Shown piece by piece: positions 12,434-22,851 of a stretch of 64,000 bases of DNA. Each line of letters opens with the position of its first letter. Within the stretch, counting starts at the first letter, position 1. Source of the stretch: Toxorhynchites rutilus septentrionalis (taxonomy: Eukaryota; Arthropoda; Insecta; Diptera; Culicidae); the NCBI RefSeq assembly GCF_029784135.1, contig NC_073745.1, positions 49,902,285 through 49,966,284 on the forward strand. Reading direction: 5' to 3'. Under the pieces are notes generated by a model, which was not told the DNA's origin, searched no databases, and saw only the letters and a program-made list of their open reading frames with translations. Made by a program: the position numbers and the translations under genes.

Positions 12434-15400
12434 TCACTGAGAATCGAACGCGCTGCGCGCTTGTTTATCATCAAACTCAGAATGCTCAAATTTACGTCGA
12501 ACTTTTCGAGCGCGACTCCTGGTCATGATCAGGCTATCGCTCGTTTCCTGTTGTTTCGTTCTGGTTGTGTTCAGATCATTCATCACCTCTGGGAAACCCA
12601 GGAAAGGCTCCTCTTCGGCCTCGGATACCGTATAGCCGTGAAAATCTCCTGACTCTGTCCGACGGCGTTTCCTCGGATTGACTTCCGGAAGTAGCACTAA
12701 CGAGCTTCGGACCTGAGAATGAGCCAGTTTTAATTGATTTCGGTGTGCCATGATCGTCGTCCTGTGGAGGGAAATTTGAAAAACGTTCTTAGATATTTGT
12801 TTAACAAATTTCACCTCAATCCATCTTTGAGGATCAGTCTTCTTATAATTTTTGTAGTAAAGTAGATCTCCTGCGACTAATTTACTAAATGGATCTGGTT
12901 TAGAAGGAGATACGATAGGAATGTCAGTATGAATCCTGTTATCTAAAAATTGTTTGTATTCCTTTTTCGGATTCATCAAATCAAGCAGTATTTTGGGTTT
13001 GTAAGATAAAACTTTATGTGACGGCGGACCTCCATCTGCAGTGGCAATTTGACCGCGATAATTGATTAGGAAAAAAATAATTTTGCTGTTCAAATCTAAT
13101 TGTCGCAACTGAGGATCCAACAAATACTTTTTAAAAGCATCTTTGACAACCCTCACAAGGCGTTCAGCTTGACCGTTGCTACTTGGATTGTACGGTGGAC
13201 TCTTCATCACCTTCACTCCGTGTTTTTCCAAAAATGATGCGAACTCCCTCGAGTTGAAGGGTGGACCCCCGTCAGTAACCATTACATCGGGAAGCCCGAA
13301 CCTAGCAAAAAGAGTCATAAGTGAATTAATTACTCGTTTTGCTTCCGTCCCATGCAACATGACCTCTATTTCCACCCACTTTGAGTAGCTGTCTACGATT
13401 AACAGGAATGTTTTACCTTCAAAATGAAAAAAATCAGCATGCAAACGGCTAAAAGGTCTAGACGTAGGTATCCATTTGCTATGTTCAGGTTTGACTGGAA
13501 CTGTACCCATTTTTATACACGCCTCACATTTCTTCACAAAGTTTTCAATGTCCATATTCATTCCCGACCAAAACACTGTTTGGCGCGCCAATTGCTTCAT
13601 CTTAACTATACCGATGTGGTTCGCGTGCAAAAGCTTCACAACATCTGTTCTCAAGATTTTCGGTATGATGACCCTGTCTTGATAAAGAAGGCAACCCTTG
13701 ACCACCTCTAGATCAGTTCTTATAGAATAGAAATCCTTAAACAAACTGGGAATATTTTCAGGCCACTCATTCCCAACAAACCGCATCACTTCTGCTAAAC
13801 AAACATCTTTTTCAGATTCTCTAGATATCAAGGCAAAATCCAAAGGAAAGGCGTCCGTGAAATTCAAACTGTTTATGTTACCAATATCTAGACTCTTAGG
13901 AACTGTTTGCTTTAATGGAAAACGCGAACAAAAATCAGCGTTACCCATGTGTTTCGATGCTCTATAAGCAATTTCAAAGTCGTAGATAGATAATTCCATG
14001 ATGTACCTCTGGAGTCTAGTTACAAACAACGAATTGCTACCAGATTTACCAAATATTCCTACCAAAGGTTTGTGATCGGTGTATACTTTAAACTTTTGGC
14101 CAAAAAGAAATTTGTGGAATTTCTTAATCGTACACACTAATGCTAAAGCTTCTAAATGAAGGATGGGGTAACGCTTTTGTGCAGAGTTTAGTGAAAACGA
14201 TGTGAAGCATATGGGTTTTTCTATCTCATTACATTCATGGGCTAGAACACCACCTAATCCGTAAGAACTAGCATCCGAGACTACAATTAGCGGCTTATTT
14301 GGATCGTAAAATTCCAATAAATCTGCATTCAACAATGCATTTTTGCTGAATTGAAAAGCTTCCTCACAATCATCTGTCCAATCAAAATTTGCATTATTGG
14401 CTAGCAGAGCATACAGACTCCTTAACCTAGATGATAGGTTGGGAACAAACTTATTATAAAAATTAATCAAGCCCAGAAAGGCTCTGAGTTCAGCAACATT
14501 TGTAGGAGCTTTTGCTTGACTAATCGTAGAAATTTTTTTTGGAGATGGTGAAAGTCCCTTGTCTGTAACAAGATGTCCTAAATAGGGCAGCTGTGTAACG
14601 AAAAATTTGCATTTCTTGAAATTCACTTTGATATTTGCCTGAGAAAGTCGCTCCAGAACCGAGTCTAAAATATTCACACATTTTCCTACAGTTTCAGCCG
14701 CGATAAGGACGTCATCAAGATAACAACTAACACCTTCCAGTCCACGCAGGACCTGGTCCATAATCTGTTGAAAAATTGCCGCAGAGCTTGAAGCTCCTTG
14801 CGGAAGTCGATTATAAGTAAATAATCCTTTCATAGTGTTGATGACTGTGAACTTTTTGGACCGCTCAGAAAGAGGAACCTGTGTATATGCCCCCGCCAAA
14901 TCTAGGCAACAAAATACCTTACAGCCTGCCAACGAAGCGAATATATCCTGAGCTAAAGGTAGTGGATAGGTATTAGGCACTATTGCTTTATTGATAGATA
15001 CTTTACAGTCTATTACCAACCGTATATCTTGATCCTTTTTTACTACCACTATTACAGGCGATGCCCATTCGCTAGCCTTTATGGGTGTGATTACCTTCTG
15101 CTGTTCCAACATCTCCAAGTGTTGCGCCAGTTTGTCCTTCAATTTGTAAGGTACCGTATATGCTTTTTTAAAAATTGGTTGCTCGTGTTTAAGGACCAGT
15201 TCGCCCTCGTAGCCTACGATGGGTTCTGAAAAATCTTTGTCAAAAATTTTCCTGTACTTCTGTTTCATACATTCGACTATGTCATCAATACCTGTTTTCT
15301 CATTCAAACTATTCACCAAAGCAGTATTCGTGAAACAAGATCTCCATCCAGGAAAGAAACAGTCAAGCCATGATCTTCCAATCAAAGGAACAAAAATGTT

Positions 15401-16585
15401 GCTGCATTTTAAAACGACAAGTTTTTGCTGTGCTACTCTGCCATTCAATTCTACTTGAACATAAATTTCCCCTAGAATCTTCAATCGAGCCCCATCAACA
15501 ACAACAAGCTGTCTACTAGAGCTACACATTGGGATTCCTTTAAAATATCTCCTACAATTGGCTTCACTGATTACAGAAACAGCCGATCCCGAATCTATTT
15601 CCATTTCGAGCAAACAGTTTTGTACCTTTACCTTAATCAGGCACGGCTCATGCAGCCTATTAACGGAAGAAATCATCAAACATTCCATTCCATCAGATTC
15701 ATCACCAGAGCTATTACAACCACCAGTTGATCTTTTAAAATCATAACTCGAGTCCTTTTCTTCTTTTTCTACATGGTGCACATTGTTCCGATTTCTTAAA
15801 CTGTAACAATCTCTCCTCAGATGACCGCGCTTCTTGCAATAATTACAAATTGCATTAGTGTAACCACTACTATTCCTCGCTTCAGACGGAGATCTATTTC
15901 TAAAACTAACACGCCTATCATTCCCGTAAGTTATTCTGCCTCTGTACGGCTTATCACGATTATATTCTCTGCTACTTTCTCCATACTTTTTCCCTAGTCT
16001 GTTTTTAACCGAATGCACTTCTTCTTTTCTGTATTCACTACTCATTGCCTTAGTTTGTTTCTTTGCTAATTCACTGCTAAGCAACTTCTTTTCTATCACG
16101 TCCAGTGTCAAAGTTTCAGACATAAGTAAAGATTTCTGCAACTCCCGATCGTGCAATCCCATAATTAGACGATCCCTAATTGCCGTTTCCTTAAATTGTT
16201 GAAAATTGCAAAGCTCTGCTTGCATCTTCACCGACAAAATAAAACTCTCAGCAGATTCATCCACTTTCTGAAACCGATTGTAGAAATAGAACCGCTGCAT
16301 CATATCGGGGTCAACTTTGTCAAAACGTTCCTTCAATTTTTTTACCATATCTTCATATTTCAAAGTCGCGAGCTCAACAGTCGGAAAAATAAGTTTGAGT
16401 TCATCGTAAACAACAGAGCCAGTAAGAGCTATCAAAACCGATTTCTTGTTCTCTTCCGTCCATCCGTTAAAAGAGCTAAGATGCTCTAAACGCTCCACAT
16501 AATTCGTAAAGGACGTACCTTGCACGTAATGGTCTAGCGTTCCGAATGAAGGCATGTTGCAAAATTTGCAAACAACGGAAAACAA
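12434..16585 (-). CDS. gag-pol polyprotein of the mag-like Ty3/gypsy element
   Basis: An uninterrupted 1383-codon frame. In order: gag region (residues about 1-230); one CCHC knuckle CNYCKKRGHLRRDC (about 246-260); aspartic protease IDSGSAVSVI (about 330); reverse transcriptase with RLVIDCKVSINKAI, LPQGASSSAAIFQ and YLDD (about 500-650); RNase H starting VVSDASSYGLGGVLAH (about 768); integrase zinc site (H..H..C..C, about 975-1015); and the DDE core with LHADFF, VTDGGPPFNS and NPSSNGQAER (about 1048, 1106 and 1140). All catalytic residues that can be checked by eye are present. Together with the identical LTRs this suggests a recently active copy. No env-like ORF is seen. Confidence 0.92.
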   Translation of the reverse strand: MFSVVCKFCNMPSFGTLDHYVQGTSFTNYVERLEHLSSFNGWTEENKKSVLIALTGSVVYDELKLIFPTVELATLKYEDMVKKLKERFDKVDPDMMQRFYFYNRFQKVDESAESFILSVKMQAELCNFQQFKETAIRDRLIMGLHDRELQKSLLMSETLTLDVIEKKLLSSELAKKQTKAMSSEYRKEEVHSVKNRLGKKYGESSREYNRDKPYRGRITYGNDRRVSFRNRSPSEARNSSGYTNAICNYCKKRGHLRRDCYSLRNRNNVHHVEKEEKDSSYDFKRSTGGCNSSGDESDGMECLMISSVNRLHEPCLIKVKVQNCLLEMEIDSGSAVSVISEANCRRYFKGIPMCSSSRQLVVVDGARLKILGEIYVQVELNGRVAQQKLVVLKCSNIFVPLIGRSWLDCFFPGWRSCFTNTALVNSLNEKTGIDDIVECMKQKYRKIFDKDFSEPIVGYEGELVLKHEQPIFKKAYTVPYKLKDKLAQHLEMLEQQKVITPIKASEWASPVIVVVKKDQDIRLVIDCKVSINKAIVPNTYPLPLAQDIFASLAGCKVFCCLDLAGAYTQVPLSERSKKFTVINTMKGLFTYNRLPQGASSSAAIFQQIMDQVLRGLEGVSCYLDDVLIAAETVGKCVNILDSVLERLSQANIKVNFKKCKFFVTQLPYLGHLVTDKGLSPSPKKISTISQAKAPTNVAELRAFLGLINFYNKFVPNLSSRLRSLYALLANNANFDWTDDCEEAFQFSKNALLNADLLEFYDPNKPLIVVSDASSYGLGGVLAHECNEIEKPICFTSFSLNSAQKRYPILHLEALALVCTIKKFHKFLFGQKFKVYTDHKPLVGIFGKSGSNSLFVTRLQRYIMELSIYDFEIAYRASKHMGNADFCSRFPLKQTVPKSLDIGNINSLNFTDAFPLDFALISRESEKDVCLAEVMRFVGNEWPENIPSLFKDFYSIRTDLEVVKGCLLYQDRVIIPKILRTDVVKLLHANHIGIVKMKQLARQTVFWSGMNMDIENFVKKCEACIKMGTVPVKPEHSKWIPTSRPFSRLHADFFHFEGKTFLLIVDSYSKWVEIEVMLHGTEAKRVINSLMTLFARFGLPDVMVTDGGPPFNSREFASFLEKHGVKVMKSPPYNPSSNGQAERLVRVVKDAFKKYLLDPQLRQLDLNSKIIFFLINYRGQIATADGGPPSHKVLSYKPKILLDLMNPKKEYKQFLDNRIHTDIPIVSPSKPDPFSKLVAGDLLYYKNYKKTDPQRWIEVKFVKQISKNVFQISLHRTTIMAHRNQLKLAHSQVRSSLVLLPEVNPRKRRRTESGDFHGYTVSEAEEEPFLGFPEVMNDLNTTRTKQQETSDSLIMTRSRARKVRRKFEHSEFDDKQARSAFDSQ

Positions 16586-17299
16586 AACTCACTTGATACT
16601 CTCTTTTAGTTTTTATCGATATTAGAACCCAAACAGTTGCACTTATCCACTAACTGTTGTTGTTTACATTGGTGAGTGAGACACAGCCAGTGAAGCCTTT
16701 CTCACAACTCACTCAGTCACAGCGAGAAATATTTTCTCCAGCCTGACGTTTCTCCCGTTTCTCCCAACACTAGCTCACGCTCTGAAGTTCTCTGCTCACA
16801 CGAATGGTAACACACTCTCCGCTGATCACTTGTCAAATGGTATCTCAGTGTTGTGAGTAGCCAATTCTCGCGAATGATGACAATTATTGCGATTTCGAAC
16901 AATGGTCCCACGGCAGAATGTAAAATGGCCAAATCGGTGGGAGCGGGGAAGATTTCTGTGAATAATGGAAATAAATAAAATGGCCAAAGCCAATTAATTA
17001 AACAATCAAACAAAAGAAATCTTATGTTTTAAATATGGCTATAGAAACGAATTTCACTTATTGAATTACACGTCACACTGGACGCTAAATATATATTACC
17101 TAATTGCTCGCAACAGGGCTCTTATTTGCTCAAGGGTTTTTTTTGCCCTTTACAAAAATACTCAAGCACACTGTCTTTGCACAAGTTTTCTAGAGTTTAC
17201 CACTCTCTACAAAAAATCTGCTCTACTTACTCAGCTCACTCTGAAATTTCCTTGCTACAGGGATTATTCCGTATGAGAGACACTTTTCCTCGTCGCCAG
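16586..17299 (-). other. 5' untranslated leader of the mag-like element
   Basis: Lies between the 5' LTR and the gag-pol start. It contains the PBS-like ACTGGCGACGAGG next to the LTR at about 17288-17300 and no long frame. Confidence 0.6.
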
Positions 17300-17513
17300 T
17301 TTTTATGTTTTCACACTTCACGGTATACTTCGGAGTTTGATATAGATTTATAGAATAAATATACGTGTGTTGGCTTCCAGATCACTAATAGTTATGACCC
17401 TAATTTATTATTTATCTTCCGATACATTTCATCGTTAATTCGTATAACGGCTTATGGGATTGCTCATTTTACCGAGCGCATTAGGAGCACCGGTAAGTAT
17501 GCGGTACGCTACA
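17300..17513 (-). repeat. 5' LTR of the mag-like element
   Basis: 214 bp, apparently identical to 12098-12311. GTCA target duplication follows at 17514-17517. Confidence 0.92.
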
Positions 17514-17678
17514 GTCATGAGCGGTACAACCTTTGGCTCTTGTTGAATGATCAGTGGACTGCACAACCTTTGGCCCGTGTGTCTGTAAAGAGTGTGTGTA
17601 TGTATTGCCGCGACTAAGTAAAAGTTTATCGATCGGATAGGAGGGATATGAAACGGGGACACAACGAAGGAAACATCA

Positions 17679-20062
17679 TTAAACGTTGACATCGGCGTTT
17701 CTGAGGAACAGGTATAGATGAAGCAGAAGATCAGGATCCCGGCTACCTAAGATATCCCGGACGGGGATATCCGATTGTCTGCCTTGTGCTCTCAGTGCTC
17801 TAGAGAGCTGAGAGCGAGCAGCATGGAACCGGATACACGACCAGACAACATGCTCGATGTCGTGGTAGCCATCGCCACAATCACAAAGATTGTTTGCTGC
17901 GAGCCCAATGCGATAGAGATGCGCGTTTAGGTTGTAGTGATTGGACATAAGCCGAGATATCACGCGAATGAAATCACGACCTACATTCAATCCCTTGAAC
18001 CATGCCCTCGTCGAGACCTTAGGGATAATCGTGTGTAACCAACGACCGAACTCATCATCACTCCACATGCGCTGCCAACTTACGAGCGTATACTGACGAG
18101 GAATGTGGAAAAATTCATTATAAGCAATTTGCCTTTCAAAAAGTGTGCCTTCTAAAGCGCCCACCTTAGCTAGCGAGTCCGCTTTCTCATTCCCCGGAAT
18201 CGAGCAATGAGAGGGAACCCATACTAAGGCAATCTTGAATAATTTTTCGACCAAAACACTCAATAGTTGTCTTATTCTAGTTAGGAAATAAGATGAGCGT
18301 TTATCAACCTTCATTGAGCGGATTGCCTCTATTGAGCTGAGACTGTCTGAAAAAATAAAATAGTGGTCGATGGGCAATGTTTCAATGATCCCTAATGCGT
18401 AATATATCGCACCCAGTTCAGCGACATACACGGAACAAGGATCTTTGAGTTTGAAAGAGGCACTGGAATTTTCATTGAAGATGCCGAAGCCAGTGGACTC
18501 GTTTATGAATGAACCGTCAGTAAAGAACATTTTATCAGATCCAACTTTCCCATATTCTGCCGAAAATATCGGCGGAATAGAATCGGAGCGTAGGTGATCT
18601 GGGATTCCATGGATTTTTTGTCGCATGGACAGATCAAAAATGACAGAGGAATTGCAAAAGTATGGGAAGCAAACTTGGTTGGAGATGCCTGGTGAAGGGT
18701 GCACGTCGTGGGTAAGGTACTCATGGTATAAAGACATAAAACTTGACTGAGGAGTCAGTTGGAGTAGATTTTCGAAGTTATCAATCACCAATGGATTCAT
18801 GATCTTGCAACGGATGAGAAATCTGTAGCATAATTCTGTGAACCGAAGAGTAAGCGGGGGTACTCCTGCCAAAACTTCGAGACTCATCGTATGTGTCGAA
18901 TGCAAACACCCCATGGCTATACGCAAGCAACGATATTGTATTCTCTCCAGCTTGAGAATATGAATCCTGGCAGCTGATCGGAAGCAAAAACTGCCATATT
19001 CTAACACTGATAATATCGTTGTTTTGTACAACTGAATGAGGTCTCCTGGATGGGCACCCCACCATGTTCCGGTTATTGTTTGGAGAAAATTGATTCTTTG
19101 CTGGCATTTCTGTTTCAAATACGCAATGTGTCTCCCCCAGGTACACTTAGAATCAAAATATACACCCAGGGATTTGAAAAACATAGAGTGTTGGATCGTT
19201 TTGCCGGATAGGTAAAGCTGGAATTGGGCGGGTTCGTGCTTCCTAGAAAAAACGACCATTTCAGTTTTCTCCGTAGAGAATTCGATACCCAGCTTGAGGG
19301 CCCACGTGAACAGATTGTCTGAACAATCTGATACATCCCTGAGGTATCTTGCAACGACTTTTGCAGAACGACGGGATTAGTACCCGTGATGGAAATAACT
19401 CCATCGTCTGCAAGTTGTCTCAGCTCGCAGTCTCTAGTTAGACAATCATCCATATCATTGACGTAAAAACTGTACAAGAGGGGGCTTAGGCAGGAGCCTT
19501 GTGGTAGGCCCATAAAACTGTAACGAGAAGATTTCGAGCTGCCATGAGAGAAAATCATGTGCTTTTCTGACAGTAAATTGTACAGGAAATTGTTAAGAAT
19601 TGGTGAAAGTCCACGATTATGAAGCTTCTCTGAGAGAATTTCCATGGAAACTGAATCAAATGCCCCTTTGATATCGAGAAAAACGGAAGCCATTTGTTCT
19701 TTGCGAGCAAATGCGATTTGGATTTCAGAAGATAGCAGCGCGAGACAATCATTTGTCCCTCTACCTCGGCGGAAGCCAAACTGCGTATTTGACAGCAAAT
19801 TGTTTGTTTCGACCCACTTGTCCAAACGAAGTAGAATCATTTTCTCTAACAATTTACGAATACAGGATAACATTGAAATCGGCCTATACGAGTTGTGATC
19901 GCAAGCCGGCTTGTTGGGTTTCCGTATGGCTATCACTCTCACTTGTCTCCAGTCATGCGGGACAATATTCAGCTCCAGAAACTTGTTGAACAAGTTCAGC
20001 AAACGCTGTTTTGCCAAGTCGGGAAGATTCTTCAACAAGTTGAATTTAATCTTGTCCGACCC
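17679..20062 (-). pseudogene. I-clade LINE ORF2, 3' half (RT, RNase H), frameshifted
   Basis: Two overlapping frames (20062-19115 and 19259-17679) align in order with the intact ORF2 at 41669-45352, for example SYRPISMLSCIRKLLEK, FRRGRGTNDCLALLSSEI, LADDGVISITG, then FTDGSFINESTGFGIFNE and VPSHCSIPGNEKADS. Homology begins abruptly at about 20062 (5' truncation), and a frameshift near 19.3 kb breaks the RT. RNase H residues (DGS, AEL, SDS, EKAD) are still present. The copy is dead but clearly the same or a sister family of the intact element in the Als2 intron. Confidence 0.9.
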
Positions 20063-20495
20063 CGACAACACAACACACAGTTGGAATTTCAATCAGATAT
20101 TTTTATACATTGTTGGATGCTCAGAATAAAGTATACTGAACGTCAGTATCGTTCAAAAAAGTCGTTTGTTTATTTTATTGGGTTTGTACAGTGACTCAAA
20201 CTGGTAATCGTACCCCACCATGCAGATCTTTTTCCACTGCTTTTGAGAGTCGAAAATAAGCATTCGAAACATTCTATTGAGATAATGATATATAAATAAT
20301 TTTAAAGCTTCAGCTTTTGGAATATTTCACGAACATAATGTTATCTTGGTGTGTGTAGATGTAGTGGATAAAAATATAAAGAAGAAATGAAAAATCGATT
20401 TGTTTCTGTGATTACCAAAATTTTTTGTCGACCAAGTCAATAGCAAATTTAATTAACCTTATCAATCAGCTTCCATTTGAACCCTATAACGTGTC

Positions 20496-20632
20496 TGTAC
20501 ACCCAAACTAGCGTTGGCAGAAATGATGCCATTTAGCGTACTGGAGAGTCAAATGCGCAAATAATGAGCTGTTTTAAACGCATAAAAATGGTTCGTAGGT
20601 GTGCGTGCAGACATCTCTTTCTGTTTTCTTTT
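20496..20632 (+). repeat. dispersed repeat shared with 46310-46462
   Basis: Landmarks ACACCCAAACTAGCGTTG, GTCAAATGCGCAAATAATGA and CAGACATCT recur in the same order and strand at 46310-46462. Family unknown. Confidence 0.7.
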
Positions 20633-21159
20633 CTCATTTCATTTGGGATTGTGCAAAAAAAAAAGTCCATACGACGTCAATGGGGATCGAACCAAGGCCG
20701 GCTGGAATGAAAAGCTATTTCACACGACGACGCTTTTTTTTAAATGAAGTTGGGAAGCGTTTTCTAAGAGTAAAAAAGTAGCGCATGAAGGAGAACAATA
20801 TCTATCTCGGTCTGGGCCGTGTGTGTGGCAAAGTATGCGGAAAACTTATTTGTCTTTTGTTTCGCTCGCTCGTATGAATCTTATAATGCTGTACCATGTA
20901 TATTATACAAATGTTTACCAGTATTTGTGAGTCAAGACATTTTCTGTTATGTTATGTCTCATTTAATGTCATAAATCGGGATGACAAAACATGAGCTAAA
21001 AATCAATTTTGGGTGTAGAATCTTTCAACACAGAGATATTTTTTAATTAAAAAAAAATATTTCCTTTCATTTTTGACGATGAATAATTTTAATAGACATT
21101 CGTTTTCATGAGTTTGTGGGTGACGAGTGCATGTATGTGTAAAAATGCCGATATATGTA

Positions 21160-22135
21160 TACGTGTGAGAACTCCGCCTGCGAGTGACGGATCCCAATAA
21201 TAGCATGTCCAAATAAGAACCTGAAATTATTGAGAACCAGAGCAGTGGGTCCAAAGCCCCAGAAAAGGAGGATGGTTGTAATAGCTGTTATCCATGGTTA
21301 TTATGGAAAGAAAGTAATGTGGATGTTCAGTCATGTTCCTCTTCCATCCTCAATACACCGACTCGCTGTGAGTCGCTAGAGGATGGTAGTGACGAATGTA
21401 GCGTCACTATAAAAACTGAATCTAATGTTGTAGATTCAGCCGAGGTCCACTCTTCGTGGAAGAAGAACCTCACCAAGGGTCAGAGAAGGAAGCTGAAGAA
21501 ATTTTTCGCACCTGGGATCCCTGCAAACAAAGCTCGACTACAAGCACTGAGTCGGCATATCTGTGGGCCGGAAAAAGGCCTCTACTACCTAGCTACCTAG
21601 TAGTGATGAAAAACCGAACCGGTGAAACCAAAGTTTTTCAACTGCTTATATAAGTCGGGTTATCCAATCTTTTCTTGTAAAGACCATCAAACTTCGGAAT
21701 GGTTGAAGAAAGTGGTTCCCATGATAACCCTAGAAGATAACATAGAACTGGTTGCTCTAGACGCAAAAAATATTCCGCGTCCAGAGATTATTCATGCCTT
21801 TTTTCCACAAAGTGCAACATACAGCGACGAGAGACTCAAAAGCCTCATTGAGAGACAAAACGAGAATCTCTCCACCGATAAATGGCGTACACTCAAGAGA
21901 TCCAATCCCAATGAAATCCGGATTGGACGCTAACAGTCGACGAAGCTTCAATGTTATTAGCAACAACTTCAAAATAAACTACCGATTTGGCGAAACTAAA
22001 CTGAGGAAAACAAATCTAAAGCAGCGCCAAACCACAACTCAAAAAAAAACTCCAGTGTGCTCGAATGATATCTGGTGCCAAGAAACAAGAAACCTCAAAA
22101 CTCCAAAAACCCAGGTAATTTGAAGTCTTCTGAGC
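21160..22135 (+). pseudogene. LOA-type LINE 5' end and ORF1 fragment (copy 1)
   Basis: The first about 150 bp match the copy at 30133. It continues with ORF1 pieces: SWKKNLTKGQRRKLKKF, ARLQALSRHICGP, then in another frame the globular block VVPMITLEDNIELVALDAKN and PRPEIIHAFFPQSATYSDER. The second block resembles the gag-like domain I know as DUF4780 from mosquito and moth LINE ORF1s. Frames are broken by a shift near 21.6 kb. The assignment to LOA (Lian-like) rests mainly on the ORF2 piece joined to copy 2. Confidence 0.65.
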
Positions 22136-22424
22136 CCAGTAAGTAGGTTAGTGTTAATTCACAAAATTTCTGTAATCACAGAAAAAAATCGGGTTTTTCA
22201 TTTCTTCTCTATATTTTTGTCCACTACATCTACACACACCAAGATAACTATATGTTCGTAAAACATTCTAAAAGCTGAAGGTTTAAGCTTTAAAATGACG
22301 TACATATCGTTATCTTAATAGAATGTTCCGAAAGCTTATTTTCGACTTTCAAAAGTAGTGGAAAAAAATCTGCTTGGTGGGGTACGATTACGAGTTTGTG
22401 TCACTGTATATAATTTCAGCTGTC

Positions 22425-22850
22425 TAGTTATTATAAGACCACATCAAATTCGTTTGGCATGCGATTCACCAAATTCTGCAGAATTAATTTCTCGATATTT
22501 TCTCATGTCTCCGAAATTGCGGCCTTGAATTAATCAAGTGTGGTGTACTGCATTCCCTCAGCGTATATTCTGCATACTAGGATCCCCCGAAGATTTTCAA
22601 CAAGATTCAAGTCTGAAGAGCGAGCCAGCCAGTTTTATAAGTCGAGTTTTTGGTCCTTAATCTATTGCTTAGTTTCTTTGCTGGTATGAATAGTGGCATT
22701 GTCTTGCTGGAATGTGAACTTTTTGCGACAATACTAAGCAAAAACGGTAGGAGAGAGGATTCATAAACATGTACATTCTGTCCAACTTCTATAAGACCAG
22801 ATGATGATCCTGCTGCTTTGTGTCATTGTAAACAAACAGTGCTTCAATTT
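22425..22850 (-). pseudogene. Tc1/mariner (Tc3-like) transposase C-terminal half
   Basis: The minus strand reads FTFQQDNATIHTSKET, then DLNLVENLRGILVCRIYAEG and a closing block ending NEFDVV, with a few stop codons. These are the second Asp (QDNA) and final Glu (ENLRG) of a DD34E-type catalytic core. It directly abuts the outer TA of the long-TIR element on the left and is interrupted by the DD37E element on the right. Confidence 0.75.
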
Positions 22851-22851
22851 A

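Larger units (their letters stand above)
12098..17513 (-). mobile_element. mag-like Ty3/gypsy LTR retrotransposon, structurally complete
   Basis: Two 214-bp direct repeats (12098-12311 and 17300-17513) flank one long minus-strand gag-pol ORF. A GTCA duplication lies immediately outside (12094-12097 and 17514-17517). Read on the minus strand the LTR starts TGTAGCG and ends CATAAAAA. Next to the 5' LTR is ACTGGCGACGAGG, a primer-binding-site-like sequence of mag/SURL-type elements, and before the 3' LTR is a purine tract (GAGCAGGAAGG). I found no difference between the two LTRs by eye, so insertion was recent. The mag assignment is inference from the single CCHC knuckle, single ORF and PBS. Confidence 0.9.
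11870..20062 (-). mobile_element. 5'-truncated I-clade LINE interrupted by a mag-like LTR element
   Basis: The minus strand carries the 3' half of an I-clade ORF2 (20062-17679), then a 3' UTR (17678-17514). That UTR appears to resume on the other side of the LTR retrotransposon (12093 down to about 11870), since the GTCA duplication brackets the insertion. The element is 5'-truncated inside the RT domain, the usual outcome of incomplete target-primed reverse transcription. The exact 3' end is uncertain. Confidence 0.65.
20189..22406. mobile_element. Tc-type element with about 240-bp terminal inverted repeats, TA duplication
   Basis: The left arm (20189 to about 20428) begins CAGTGACTCAAACTGGTAAT. 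The right arm (about 22162-22406) is its reverse complement with scattered mismatches. TA flanks both ends (20187-20188 and 22407-22408). The interior has no transposase of its own but holds a LOA-type LINE fragment (about 21160-22135), so this is a non-autonomous Tc1/mariner-like element later hit by a LINE. A diverged copy of the arm sequence appears at about 50980-51130. Confidence 0.8.
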
